Below are positions 1 to 8,382 of a DNA stretch of 59,598 bases, piece after piece. Positions within the stretch are counted from its first letter, which is position 1. Every line of letters starts with the position of its first letter. A program made the translations under genes and the position numbers. The stretch lies in assembly GCA_947449835.1 (NCBI GenBank), contig CANFSZ010000010.1, positions 1 to 59,598 on the forward strand. The letters run 5' to 3'. The notes below the pieces were generated by a model. That model did not search any database. It was given only the letters and a program-made list of their open reading frames with translations, and was not told where the DNA came from. The DNA is from Opitutia bacterium. Lineage in GTDB: Bacteria; Verrucomicrobiota; Verrucomicrobiia; Opitutales; Opitutaceae.

Positions 1-450
1 ATTGAGGCCTTGAATGAGTTGCAGCTCTTCTTCGAGCGTCGAAACGCGAAACTCAGACTGCCCCGCCGGAAACCGCCCCGCAAACACCGGCGCGCCGCTC
101 TTCGCATTAAAACGCTCCGTCACGCGCAATTGCTTTAGCTCCGCCAGTGTGAAATCGAGCGCGTAAAAACGTCCGTCGGCACGCTTCCGCGCCGGGAAAC
201 GCACCGCCACGTCCGTCACCGTATCGAGGTAAATATCGTGCAGCACGACGGGCACGTCGTCCTTCGTGAGCACCAGATCTTGCTCGAGAAAATCCGCGCC
301 GAGCGCGTGCGCGTAGGCCTTCGCCGCGAGCGTGTGCTCGGGCAAATAACCGCTCGCGCCGCGATGCGCGATGACGAGTGGCCGCGTTTCCGCCGCCACC
401 GCGACTCCCGCCACGCACAAAAACCAACCAAGAATTTTTTTAAGTTTCAT
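1..450 (-). CDS. glpQ: Glycerophosphodiester phosphodiesterase GlpQ-like, N-terminal part
   Basis: The gene runs off the left edge; 150 N-terminal residues are visible with no stop. Residues 1-20 look like a signal peptide, so the enzyme should be periplasmic. Family residues of the GDPD TIM barrel are present: H29-R30 in IAHRGASGYLPEHT, E38, E56 and D58 in FLEQDL, and H71 in VVLHD. The family hydrolyses glycerophosphodiesters to glycerol-3-phosphate and an alcohol. The start ATG shares one base with the stop of the upstream glpT gene (TAATG), so translation is probably coupled. The glpT-glpQ order is the same as in enteric bacteria. Family assignment is firm; the C-terminal half cannot be checked. 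Confidence 0.9.
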   Translation of the reverse strand, partial: MKLKKILGWFLCVAGVAVAAETRPLVIAHRGASGYLPEHTLAAKAYAHALGADFLEQDLVLTKDDVPVVLHDIYLDTVTDVAVRFPARKRADGRFYALDFTLAELKQLRVTERFNAKSGAPVFAGRFPAGQSEFRVSTLEEELQLIQGLN

Positions 451-1793
451 TAAGAAAGTGCACCCGGCGCGGGGCGACGCCCGAGCGTCAGCGCGCTGAA
501 ACCAATCGCTAGGAAACAGCAGGCGATCATCGTCACGAAGACGCCGTTCCAGCCAAATTTTTCCGCGATCCAACCGACGCCCGCACCCGAAGGCGCCGAG
601 CCGAAGAAATAACCAAAGAAGCCCGTAAATCCCGCCGCCGTGCCCGCTGCTTTTTTTGGCACGAGATCCAGCGCGTGCAGCCCGATCATCATGATCGGGC
701 CGTAAATGAAAAACCCGATGGCGATCAACGCCGCCACGTCGATCCAGTAAGGCCCGCGGCCGTTGAGGCCGTAAACCACGAGGCCGGCGAGCGTCAGCGC
801 CATAAACAAAATCGTCGCTGGCGCACGTCGCGCTTTGAACCAGCGATCCGAAATCCAGCCGCACAAAATCGTGCCGGGAATCCCCGCCAGCTCAAACGCG
901 GTCCACGCCAGCCCGGATTCTTTGAAATTAAAACCCTTCGCCGTCTGCAAATACGTGGGAATCCAATTCACCACGCCGTAGCGCACGAAGTATATGAAGG
1001 CATTCGCGAGCGCGATGGCCCAGAGAAATTTGTTGTTCAGCACGTGGCGAAAAAAGATTTCGCGGAAACTGAGCGTCTGCTCGTGCGCCGCCGAGTAGTC
1101 GGCGGGGAAATCATTTTTAAACGCCTCCACCGGCGGCAATCCGCAGCTCTGCGGGGTGTCGCGCAGGAGCAGCAAAATCAACCCCGCCACAGCAGCGGCG
1201 ATCGCGGCGTTCACATAAAATGTCGCCTGCCAGTCGCCGAAATACGCCACGCCCCAGGCGCCGAACACGGCGATGAGCGCGCCGCCGACGTTGTGCGCGA
1301 CATTCCACGTGGCGACGACGCGCCCGCGCTCCGACGTGCTCCACCAATGCACCATCGTCTTGCCGCACGGCGGCCAGCCCATGCCGTTGCACCAGCCGTT
1401 GAGCGTTTGCAGCCCGACGATCAACGCGAGCGAGCCGTAGATTCCAGGGATCGTCCCGAAAGCAAACGTCACCGCGCTCGTCAGCACCAAGCCCAGCGCC
1501 ATGAACCCGCGCGGGTTGCTGCGATCCGACACGGCGCCCATGATAAATTTCGCCACGCCATACGCCGTGAGCAGGCCGGTCATCGCCCAACCGAGCTGGA
1601 CCTTAGAATACTCCGGGTGCGCCTTGAGAATGGCGGGTAGCGCGAGCGCGAAATTATTTCGCACGAGATAAAACGCCGCGTAGCCGACGAAAATGCCCGC
1701 AAAAACCTGCCAGCGTAATCGGCGGTAAGTCGGGTCGATGCGATCGGCCGGCAGAGGGGCGAGAGCCGGAGCGGATTTTAGGTAAGGTAACAC
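450..1793 (-). CDS. glpT: Glycerol-3-phosphate:phosphate antiporter GlpT
   Basis: 447-residue MFS permease of the organophosphate:phosphate antiporter family, expected to bring glycerol-3-phosphate across the inner membrane in exchange for phosphate. It looks collinear with E. coli GlpT from the N-terminus (RIDPTYRRLRWQ, then YLVRNNFALA). Substrate-site residues known from E. coli have counterparts: R45, H167 in WNVAHNVGG and R271 in FVRYGVVNW. Other family landmarks are GMGWPPCGKTMVHWW, RDTPQSCGLPP and KKAAGTAAGFTGFFGYFFG. Twelve hydrophobic segments are expected and fit the composition. It is the first gene of a glpTQ pair and is divergent from the E1 dehydrogenase across 137 bp. A sugar-phosphate relative such as UhpT is less likely given the close N-terminal match. 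Confidence 0.92.
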   Translation of the reverse strand: MLPYLKSAPALAPLPADRIDPTYRRLRWQVFAGIFVGYAAFYLVRNNFALALPAILKAHPEYSKVQLGWAMTGLLTAYGVAKFIMGAVSDRSNPRGFMALGLVLTSAVTFAFGTIPGIYGSLALIVGLQTLNGWCNGMGWPPCGKTMVHWWSTSERGRVVATWNVAHNVGGALIAVFGAWGVAYFGDWQATFYVNAAIAAAVAGLILLLLRDTPQSCGLPPVEAFKNDFPADYSAAHEQTLSFREIFFRHVLNNKFLWAIALANAFIYFVRYGVVNWIPTYLQTAKGFNFKESGLAWTAFELAGIPGTILCGWISDRWFKARRAPATILFMALTLAGLVVYGLNGRGPYWIDVAALIAIGFFIYGPIMMIGLHALDLVPKKAAGTAAGFTGFFGYFFGSAPSGAGVGWIAEKFGWNGVFVTMIACCFLAIGFSALTLGRRPAPGALS

Positions 1794-1930
1794 GTTGGGC
1801 TAATACTGGGATCACACCAACAAAGGTTCTGTGCGGTGCCTAGCCAATTACCTCACGTTTGAGCAATCGTAACGCTAACCCAGAAGCTTGCTCACCCCAG
1901 CGCAATCAGCCCAAGTTAGTTGCAAAGTTC

Positions 1931-3973
1931 ATGTCGTTTCCCTCCCTTCCTGCGCTCCTCGGCTCCCGCGAGCTCCGTCCCGCTGACCTCGCCCGCGATC
2001 CCGCCACGGCTTTGCTCCGCATCTATGCCTGGATGCACGTCGCCCGCACCAGCGATAACCGCATCCTCGATCTTTTCCGCCAAGGTCTCATCAAAGGCAC
2101 CGTCACGGGCGGCCAGGGCAACGAAGGCCTCATCGTCCCGCTCGCTCTGCTGGCGGATAAAGCCACCGACGTCATCTCGTTTTCACATCGCGGTTACGGC
2201 GGCCACCTCGTCTGGAGCGGTCACCTCTGCGATCATCTCAACCAATATTTCGCCAACGCCGGCAGCCCCACCCTCGCGCGCGAGGGCAACATCCACCACG
2301 GCGACCCCGCCGCGCGGTCGTTGCCAATGATCAGCCACCTCGGCGCCATGCTCAGCAACGTCGTCGGCGCGACCGATTCCCAACGCCGCCTCGGCCGCCC
2401 CGCCGTGGGCTTTGCGTTCTTCGGCGACGGCAGCTCCAGCACGGGTGATGTCCACGAAACGCTGAACCTCGCCTCGCTCCTATCGCTGCCGATTCTCTTC
2501 GTCGTCGAAAACAATCGCTACGCGTACTCCACGCCCGTCGCTGAACAATTCGCCGGCAACACCGAGCTCTGGCATCGCGCCGCCGGCTACGGCATCGAGG
2601 GCTTCGCGCTCGACACCACCCTCGACGTCGCCGCCACCACCCGCACGTTTGCTGAGGCCATCGAAAAAGTCCGCACCACCTCACGCCCGCTCCTCATCGA
2701 GGCCCACACGCTGCGCCTACGCGGCCACGCCGCCTACGACACGGGCGATTACCTGAAACCCGGCGAAGCCGAAGGGTTTTTCGCCCGCGATCCGCTCCCC
2801 AAGCTCCGCGCGCAACTCATCGCCACGCACGGCGCCGACCACCTCGACGCCCTCGACGCCGAGCTCAACGCTTTCATCGAATCGTCCATCAACGTTTCCC
2901 TCGCCCTCCCGCGCCCCACCGCCGATGCGGCCGCGATGCTGGCGGATGTGTTCGCCCCCGCGAGTGCCCCGCTACCGTGGCAACCCACGCCCGCCGCGCC
3001 GGAAAATCTCAACGCCGCCCAAGCGCTCAACCTCGGCCTGCGTAAAATTCTCAACGAGCGCCCGGAGTCGCTCGTTCTCGGCCAAGACATCGGCACCTAC
3101 GGCGGCGCCTTCAAAGTCACCGAAGGCCTCCTCGCCAATTTCGGCCGCCCGCGCGTGTTCAACACCCCGCTCGCAGAAAGCGCCTGCACCGGCTACGCCA
3201 TCGGCCTCGCGCTCAACGGCCACCGCCCGATCGAGGAATTTCAATTTTCCGACTTCGTCACCGAGGCCGCCACGCAGATCACGCTCAACGCTGCCACCTA
3301 CCGTTTCCGCTCCGGCGCCGCCGTGCCCATGGTGTTGCGGCTCCCCACCGGAGGCGGGCTTACGTTTGGCTCCTTCCACTCGCAGGAACTCGACTCATTT
3401 CTTCTCGCGATGCCCGGCCTCAAAGCGCTTTACCCGAGCACGCCGCAGGACGCCTTCAACGCCCTCCTCGCCGCCTACGAGGACAACAACCCGGTGATCC
3501 TCTTCGAGCACAAGGCCCTCTACCGCCGCGGCAAGGCCCCCGTCGCCTGGGACGCCAACTACCGCGATGTCTGGTCGCCGAAAAAACTTCACGCCGGCGA
3601 CTACGCCACGCTCATCACCTACGGCGACATGGTCCACCTCGCCGAGGAGGCCGCTGCCTACTTCGCCGCCGAATACGAAATCACCCTCGACGTCTTCGAC
3701 CTCCGCGCCCTCGCCCCGCTCCGCCTCGACGCCATCGAAGCGTCCCTTCAAAACACCGGCCGCCTCATCGTTCTCCACGAAGGCCGTCGCACCCACGGCT
3801 TCGGCGCCGAGCTTGTCGCCCGCCTGACCGAGAAACACTTTTCTGCGATGAAGGCCGCCCCGCTGCGCATCGCCTCGCTCGATTTACCCGTGCCCTTCGC
3901 CCCCGAGCTCGAGCAAGCCTTCCGCCCCACCAAAGACAAAATCATCGAGCGCATCACGGAGTGGATGGGGTGA
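1931..3973 (+). CDS. Fused alpha-beta E1 component of a 2-oxoacid dehydrogenase
   Basis: 680-residue thiamine-diphosphate enzyme with both E1 subunits in one chain. The alpha-like half (about 1-345) carries the ThDP/Mg motif GDGSSSTGDVHETLN (from 165) ending at NN194-195. The beta-like half (from about 358) carries VLGQDIGTYGGAFKVTEGL and EFQFSDFV. Such enzymes decarboxylate pyruvate, branched-chain 2-oxoacids or acetoin and pass the acyl group to a lipoyl E2. No E2 or E3 gene is adjacent, so the substrate cannot be read from context. The frame is open from 1859 (TTG), but homology-like sequence begins at MSFPSLPALL, so ATG 1931 is chosen. A 32-bp gap separates it from kdsC. Confidence 0.88.
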   Translation: MSFPSLPALLGSRELRPADLARDPATALLRIYAWMHVARTSDNRILDLFRQGLIKGTVTGGQGNEGLIVPLALLADKATDVISFSHRGYGGHLVWSGHLCDHLNQYFANAGSPTLAREGNIHHGDPAARSLPMISHLGAMLSNVVGATDSQRRLGRPAVGFAFFGDGSSSTGDVHETLNLASLLSLPILFVVENNRYAYSTPVAEQFAGNTELWHRAAGYGIEGFALDTTLDVAATTRTFAEAIEKVRTTSRPLLIEAHTLRLRGHAAYDTGDYLKPGEAEGFFARDPLPKLRAQLIATHGADHLDALDAELNAFIESSINVSLALPRPTADAAAMLADVFAPASAPLPWQPTPAAPENLNAAQALNLGLRKILNERPESLVLGQDIGTYGGAFKVTEGLLANFGRPRVFNTPLAESACTGYAIGLALNGHRPIEEFQFSDFVTEAATQITLNAATYRFRSGAAVPMVLRLPTGGGLTFGSFHSQELDSFLLAMPGLKALYPSTPQDAFNALLAAYEDNNPVILFEHKALYRRGKAPVAWDANYRDVWSPKKLHAGDYATLITYGDMVHLAEEAAAYFAAEYEITLDVFDLRALAPLRLDAIEASLQNTGRLIVLHEGRRTHGFGAELVARLTEKHFSAMKAAPLRIASLDLPVPFAPELEQAFRPTKDKIIERITEWMG

Positions 3974-4005
3974 TTTTTCGCCCCACAAAAATCTAGGGTT
4001 TCCCC

Positions 4006-4545
4006 ATGTCCCAATCGAAAGCAGGCCCCCGCAAATCCTCCCGCCCAAGCGCCGCCCGCTGGGCCCGCATCCGCCTCTTCGCCATGGATGTCGACGGCAT
4101 CCTCACCGACGGTACCGTTCTCATCTCCTCCGACGGCACCGAGGCCAAGCGCTTCTCCATCCTCGACGGCCTCGGCCTGGCCCGCCTCCGCGACGCCGGC
4201 CTCCCGCTCGCGTGGATCTCCGGCCGCGCCTCCGGCGCCACCACCGCCCGCGCCACCGAGCTCAAAATCCCCCACCTCATCCAAGGCCGCTCCGATAAAC
4301 TCGCCGCTCTCACCGAGCTCGCCGCCCAACTCAACCTTCCGCTCTCCGCCTGTGCCTACATGGGCGACGATGTGATCGACGTTCCCGCCCTCCGCGCCGC
4401 CGGCCTCGGCATCAGCGTGCCGGGCGCCATCGCCGAAGCCCGCGCCAGCGCCGACTACATCACGAAACGCGAAGCCGGCCTCGGCGCCGTCCGCGAAATC
4501 TGCGACCACCTCCTCGCCGCCCGCGGGAACAAACCTCGCCGCTAG
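4006..4545 (+). CDS. kdsC: 3-deoxy-D-manno-octulosonate 8-phosphate phosphatase KdsC
   Basis: 179-residue HAD phosphatase without a cap domain, the size expected for KdsC. It has motif I (D28-V-D30 in AMDVDGILTDG), motif II (S72 in ISGR), the motif III lysine (K98 in GRSDKLAAL) and motif IV (GDDVIDVPAL, D121-D122). KdsC removes phosphate from KDO 8-phosphate in the pathway to the inner core of LPS. The N-terminal 20 residues are a basic extension not typical of the family. It heads a tight series with lptC-like, lptA-like and lptB, which supports an LPS role. A different small HAD phosphatase remains possible, but the motif spacing and context fit KdsC well. Confidence 0.88.
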   Translation: MSQSKAGPRKSSRPSAARWARIRLFAMDVDGILTDGTVLISSDGTEAKRFSILDGLGLARLRDAGLPLAWISGRASGATTARATELKIPHLIQGRSDKLAALTELAAQLNLPLSACAYMGDDVIDVPALRAAGLGISVPGAIAEARASADYITKREAGLGAVREICDHLLAARGNKPRR

Positions 4546-4552
4546 CGTACCT

Positions 4553-5017
4553 TTGCGCTCCCCTTTATCCGTGCTCCGGCTCGCTCCCATCTTTTGCTTT
4601 CTCAGCCTCCTCGCGAGCCTCACGCGCGCGGCTGAGCCCGCGCGAACCGTCCAACCCGTCGTCGCCAAAAACTGGAGCCTGCCCTTGTTCACCAAAGAAG
4701 GCCACCGCAGCATGACGCTCCGCGGCACCGAGGCGCGCACCTTCAGCGCCGAACGGATCGACATCATTGATCTCAACATCACCACCTTCAACGGCGACGC
4801 CACCGCCAAGGTCGACTCGATCCTCCTCTGCCGCGAACTCGCCAGCTTCTTCCCCAACCAAAAAATCGTCCGCGGCGAATCCACCGTCCGCCTCATGCGA
4901 GACGACCTTGAAATCACCGGCGAACAATGGACCTACGACCACGCCGCCAAAAAAGTTTCCCTCGCCCGCCACGCCCGCATAACCTTCAAGGCGCAGTTGC
5001 CCGACATCCTCAAATGA
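4553..5017 (+). CDS. lptC: LptC-like LPS export protein
   Basis: 154-residue exported protein with a hydrophobic N-terminus (LAPIFCFLSLLASLTRA) that may be a cleaved signal peptide or a membrane anchor. The rest is beta-rich with short OstA/LptC-type strands (ARTFSAERIDIIDLNITTF; TVRLMRDDLEITGEQWTYD). LptC normally joins the inner-membrane LptBFG complex to the periplasmic LptA bridge. Sequence alone is weakly diagnostic; the call rests mainly on its position seven bases after kdsC and its 4-base overlap (ATGA) with the lptA-like gene, which itself overlaps lptB. The start is taken at TTG 4553; GTG 4571 is an alternative. It is shorter than E. coli LptC. Confidence 0.68.
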   Translation: MRSPLSVLRLAPIFCFLSLLASLTRAAEPARTVQPVVAKNWSLPLFTKEGHRSMTLRGTEARTFSAERIDIIDLNITTFNGDATAKVDSILLCRELASFFPNQKIVRGESTVRLMRDDLEITGEQWTYDHAAKKVSLARHARITFKAQLPDILK

Positions 5018-5646
5018 CGCTTCGCCCGTTCCTCTCCCTTCTCGCCGCGCTCGCCGTCGCGCACGGGGCCCTACGCGCCCAAACCGCCGCGCCCGAGGCC
5101 GCCAAGGAAACCATCATCGAATGCGCCGGTCTCGCCGAGACGACCAGCACCGAAACCGAAAGCGTCGCCACGTTCCGCGACCGCGTCGTCGTCACCGCCA
5201 GCAACCTCAAACTCACCTGCGATTACCTCAAAGTCGTCACCTCCCGCAAAGGCGACCCCAAGGCCATCATCGGCAAACAAAGTTATTTCAAATCGCTCAT
5301 CGCCACCGGAAACGTGCGCCTCGTGCAGAGCGACCGCATCGCCACCTGCGGCCGCGCCGAGATTTTTCCCGATGAAGACCGCGTCGTCCTCAGCCGCGAG
5401 GCGAAGACCGACCCTTTTCCCTCCGTCACTTTCGATAAAACCGTCATGACCGGCCCGCGCATGATCCTCTACCGCGGCCAACGTCGCGCGGTGGTCGAGC
5501 CCGAGGACGGCGTCGGCGTCCGCCTCACCGGCCCCACCATCAAAGACCTCGGTTTCGAAAAACTAAAACCGGCCCCCGGCGCCACCCCCTCGCCCAAATC
5601 CACCGCGCCCGCCGCCCCAGCCGCGTCGCCCAAACCCACCCCATGA
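5014..5646 (+). CDS. lptA: LptA/OstA-like periplasmic LPS transport protein
   Basis: 210-residue exported protein: signal peptide at residues 1-22 (ending near ALRAQTA), then an OstA-like beta-jellyroll region with phrases typical of LptA (FRDRVVVTASNLKLTCDYLKVV, AIIGKQSYFKSLIATGNVRL, RIATCGRAEIFPDEDRVVL), then an alanine/proline-rich tail of about 35 residues. LptA bridges the periplasm and carries LPS from LptC to LptD. The gene overlaps the upstream lptC-like stop by ATGA and the downstream lptB start by the same four-base overlap, so the three are translationally coupled. ATG 5014 is chosen over the longer frame from 4927 because a signal peptide starts there. Confidence 0.8.
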   Translation: MTLRPFLSLLAALAVAHGALRAQTAAPEAAKETIIECAGLAETTSTETESVATFRDRVVVTASNLKLTCDYLKVVTSRKGDPKAIIGKQSYFKSLIATGNVRLVQSDRIATCGRAEIFPDEDRVVLSREAKTDPFPSVTFDKTVMTGPRMILYRGQRRAVVEPEDGVGVRLTGPTIKDLGFEKLKPAPGATPSPKSTAPAAPAASPKPTP

Positions 5647-6392
5647 GCGCCCCCGCCCGCACGAGCCCGCGCTCCGAGATCGTCACCCAGGGTCTCGTTA
5701 AAACCTTTGGTGCCCGCACCGTCGTCGATGGCGTCAGCCTCCGCGTGAGCGCCGGCGAGATCGTCGGCCTGCTCGGTCGCAACGGCGCAGGCAAAACGAC
5801 GGCGTTTTACATGGTCGTCGGCCTCGTGCCTGCCACCGCCGGCACGGTTTCTATCGACGGCATCGACCTCACGCGCCTGCCCATGCACGAGCGCGCCCGC
5901 CACGGCATCGGCTACCTCCCGCAAGAAGCCTCCGTCTTCCGCAAACTCACCGTCGAGGAAAACATCCTCGCCATCGTCGAAGTAATCAACGTCCCTCGCG
6001 CCGAGCGCGCCGCCCGCGTCGCGCATCACCTCGCCGAACTCTCGCTCACGCACCTCGCCAAACAAAAAGCCTTCACGCTCTCGGGCGGCGAACGTCGTCG
6101 CCTTGAAATCGCCCGCGCCCTCGTCACCCGGCCGAAGTTTCTCCTCATGGACGAACCTTTCGCCGCGATCGATCCCATCTCCGTCGCCGAGGTGCAGAAA
6201 ATTATTCTCGAACTGAAAACCCGTGGTATCGGCGTCATCATCACCGATCACAACGTCCGCGAGACCCTCCGCATCGTCGACCGCGCCTACCTCCTCGAGA
6301 AAGGCAAAGTCCACTTCGAAGGCACCGGCGAAGCACTCATAAAAGACGATCAAGCGCGCAAATTCTACCTCGGCGAAAATTTCAACATGTGA
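5643..6392 (+). CDS. lptB: LPS export ABC transporter ATPase LptB
   Basis: 249-residue ABC ATPase. Walker A is GRNGAGKT (45-52), the signature is LSGGERRRLEIARAL, Walker B is FLLMDEPFAAIDP, and the switch histidine lies in IITDHNVRETL. The phrases NGAGKTTAFYMVVGL and DGIDLTRLPMHERARHGIGYLPQE are characteristic of LptB rather than other ABC ATPases. LptB powers extraction of LPS from the inner membrane with LptF and LptG, which are not in this window. It overlaps the lptA-like gene by four bases and is followed 82 bp later by hprK in the same direction. Confidence 0.95.
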   Translation: MSAPARTSPRSEIVTQGLVKTFGARTVVDGVSLRVSAGEIVGLLGRNGAGKTTAFYMVVGLVPATAGTVSIDGIDLTRLPMHERARHGIGYLPQEASVFRKLTVEENILAIVEVINVPRAERAARVAHHLAELSLTHLAKQKAFTLSGGERRRLEIARALVTRPKFLLMDEPFAAIDPISVAEVQKIILELKTRGIGVIITDHNVRETLRIVDRAYLLEKGKVHFEGTGEALIKDDQARKFYLGENFNM

Positions 6393-6474
6393 CGACCTGC
6401 CCAGCGGACCACCACGGGATTTCATCACCCCATTTTTGATGGCCCATCGCGATTAAACGGAAAACCCACTCCCC

Positions 6475-7479
6475 ATGCAAAAAGCCATTCAAGGTATCAC
6501 CGTCGCGCATTTTTTCGAAACCTACCGCGAGAAGCTCAAGATGGAGCTCGTCACCGGTGAAGCCGGCCTGCACCGGCTCATCCGCGAGGGAAGCATCAAC
6601 CGTCCCGCTCTCGCCCTGACGGGCTTCTTCAAGTATTTCGCGCACCGCCGCGTCCAAGTCCTCGGCGCCGCCGAGATGAATTACCTCAAGACCCGCTCTC
6701 AAAAAAATCAGGCCGAGACCTTTCGCAAGATGATCAAGGCCGGCGCCCCCTGCCTGATCCTCACGCGCAATTTCAACCCCACCGAGGCGATGCTCCTCGT
6801 CGCCCAAGAGTTGGATTTCCCTCTTATCCGCACGACGATGATCACGATGAACTACATCAATCTCGCGACGCTCTGCATCGACAATGAATTCGCTCCTTCC
6901 TCCACCGAACACGCCACCACCCTCGACATCAAAGGCGTTGGCGTAATGCTCCGCGGCGATTCCGGCGTCGGCAAAAGCGAATGCGCCCTCGCCCTCATCG
7001 AGCGCGGCCACTCCCTCGTCGCCGACGATCTCACGATCATCAAGCTCCTCGACGAACGCGAACTCATGGCCTCCAGCCGCCTGCTCAACCGCGGCTACAT
7101 GGAATGCCGCGGCATCGGCATCATCAACATCGCCGAGATGTTCGGAATTAAATCCATCCGCCTCGAAAAACGCATCGACCTCGTCGTCTCCCTGCGCGAA
7201 TGGACCCCCGAAGTCATCGAAGAACGCACGGGCCTCGAGGAAAACTACTACGAAATCCTCGGCATGCGCGTCCCTCACGTCGAACTCTACGTGCGACCCG
7301 GCCGCGACATCGCCCGTCTCGTCGAAGTCGCCGCCCTCACCCAAGCCCTTAAAAAAATGGGCCACGACCCCGCTCGCGATTTCAACGACCGCCTTATCGC
7401 CTTCATGTCGAAACAGACCGCGGCCCCCGTCACCAAAATCAAACCCACCGAACGCGAAGAACGCGCCCCCGGTTCCTAA
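6475..7479 (+). CDS. hprK: HPr kinase/phosphorylase
   Basis: 334-residue bifunctional enzyme that phosphorylates or dephosphorylates the regulatory serine of HPr-type proteins. It has the N-terminal HprK domain (about 10-135) and the C-terminal kinase domain with Walker A GDSGVGKS (161-168), the downstream ADDLTIIK element, the family signature MECRGIGIINIAEMFG and the C-terminal loop around RPGRDIARLVEVAAL. No HPr, EI or PTS permease gene is present in the window. The gene sits between lptB and rph, a placement reminiscent of the lptB-rpoN-hpf-ptsN region of Proteobacteria. It may link carbon status to envelope synthesis, which is inference. Confidence 0.93.
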   Translation: MQKAIQGITVAHFFETYREKLKMELVTGEAGLHRLIREGSINRPALALTGFFKYFAHRRVQVLGAAEMNYLKTRSQKNQAETFRKMIKAGAPCLILTRNFNPTEAMLLVAQELDFPLIRTTMITMNYINLATLCIDNEFAPSSTEHATTLDIKGVGVMLRGDSGVGKSECALALIERGHSLVADDLTIIKLLDERELMASSRLLNRGYMECRGIGIINIAEMFGIKSIRLEKRIDLVVSLREWTPEVIEERTGLEENYYEILGMRVPHVELYVRPGRDIARLVEVAALTQALKKMGHDPARDFNDRLIAFMSKQTAAPVTKIKPTEREERAPGS

Positions 7480-7551
7480 ACCCCGCGCCGTTATGCGCCG
7501 CCTTCGCGCCGCGCTCGACACCGCCCGCTCCCGTCGTTCCGCTCTTCCCTC

Positions 7552-8298
7552 ATGTCCACTTCCCGCATCGACGGCCGCAGCCCCAGCCAACTCCGCCCGA
7601 TCACCTTTGAGGCCGGCATCGCGCCGCACGCGACCGGCTCCGTCCTCGTCTGCTTCGGCGCCACGCGCGTCATCTGCGCGGCCACCATCGAGCCCGGCGT
7701 GCCGACTTGGATGAAACAGCAAAAAGTCCCCGGCGGCTGGCTCACCGCCGAATACTCGATGCTCCCGTATTCCACGCTCGAGCGGAAATCGCGCGACATC
7801 TCCCGCGGCAAAATCGACGGCCGCACCGTCGAGATCCAACGCCTCATCGGCCGCTCGCTCCGCGCCGTCATTGATCTCAACAAACTCGGTCAAAACACGC
7901 TCTGGCTCGATTGCGACGTGCTCCAAGCCGACGGCGGCACGCGCACCGCCTCGATCACCGGCGCATACCTCGCCGCCCGCCTCGCCGTCCAAAAACTCCT
8001 CGATGCGAAAAAAATCGCCGAGAACCCGCTCCTTGATTCCGTCGCCGCCATAAGCACCGGCATTTTTAACGGCCAAGCGCTCCTCGATCTCAACTACGTC
8101 GAAGACAAAGACGCCGAGGTCGACGCCAACATCGTCATGACCGGCCGTGGCCAATTCGTGGAAGTCCAAAGCAGCGGCGAAGAAACCACTTTCTCCGGCG
8201 AACAACTCCAAGCCCTGCTCGCCCTCGCGCAAACCGGCCTCAAGGAACTCTCCGCGCTGCAGACGGCGTTTCTCACGCAGCAGTTGCTGAAATTTTAA
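7552..8298 (+). CDS. rph: Ribonuclease PH
   Basis: 248-residue phosphorolytic 3'-exoribonuclease that trims tRNA 3' ends using phosphate. Family landmarks are visible along its length: the N-terminal RIDGRSPSQLRPITFEAG, GATRVICAATIEPGVP, GGWLTAEYSMLPYST, RGKIDGRTVEIQRLIGRSLRAV, the phosphate-binding DVLQADGGTRTASITGAY, and the C-terminal VEVQSSGEETTFSGEQL. Length matches the family. It follows hprK by about 70 bp and ends just before an intrinsic terminator at 8344-8382, so it is probably the last gene of this plus-strand run. Confidence 0.95.
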   Translation: MSTSRIDGRSPSQLRPITFEAGIAPHATGSVLVCFGATRVICAATIEPGVPTWMKQQKVPGGWLTAEYSMLPYSTLERKSRDISRGKIDGRTVEIQRLIGRSLRAVIDLNKLGQNTLWLDCDVLQADGGTRTASITGAYLAARLAVQKLLDAKKIAENPLLDSVAAISTGIFNGQALLDLNYVEDKDAEVDANIVMTGRGQFVEVQSSGEETTFSGEQLQALLALAQTGLKELSALQTAFLTQQLLKF

Positions 8299-8343
8299 GC
8301 CGCGCCTGACCAGAAAACAGCGCGTTACGCGCGCGCGACTTCG

Positions 8344-8382
8344 ACCCGCCTCCGCGCTTTCTGCGTCCGGCGGGTTTTATTT
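8344..8382 (+). terminator. Intrinsic terminator after rph
   Basis: A seven-base-pair stem, ACCCGCC at 8344-8350 with GGCGGGT at 8369-8375, closes an 18-base loop and is followed by a T-rich run. It ends the plus-strand run finishing with rph. The T-run overlaps the stop codon of the converging HTH gene. Confidence 0.65.

Noticed and set aside
675-1640. 321-residue plus-strand open frame opposite glpT
   Set aside because: Arg/His/Gln-rich composition and no family resemblance; glpT is certain.
1794-1930. Divergent promoters between glpT and the E1 gene
   Set aside because: Expected from the layout, but no -35/-10 pair with acceptable spacing could be singled out.
3748-4917. 389-residue minus-strand open frame opposite kdsC and the lptC-like gene
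   Set aside because: Covers parts of three plus-strand genes and has no domain; shadow frame.
6382-8232. 616-residue minus-strand open frame across hprK and rph
   Set aside because: Antisense to two conserved enzymes, with low-complexity acidic sequence.
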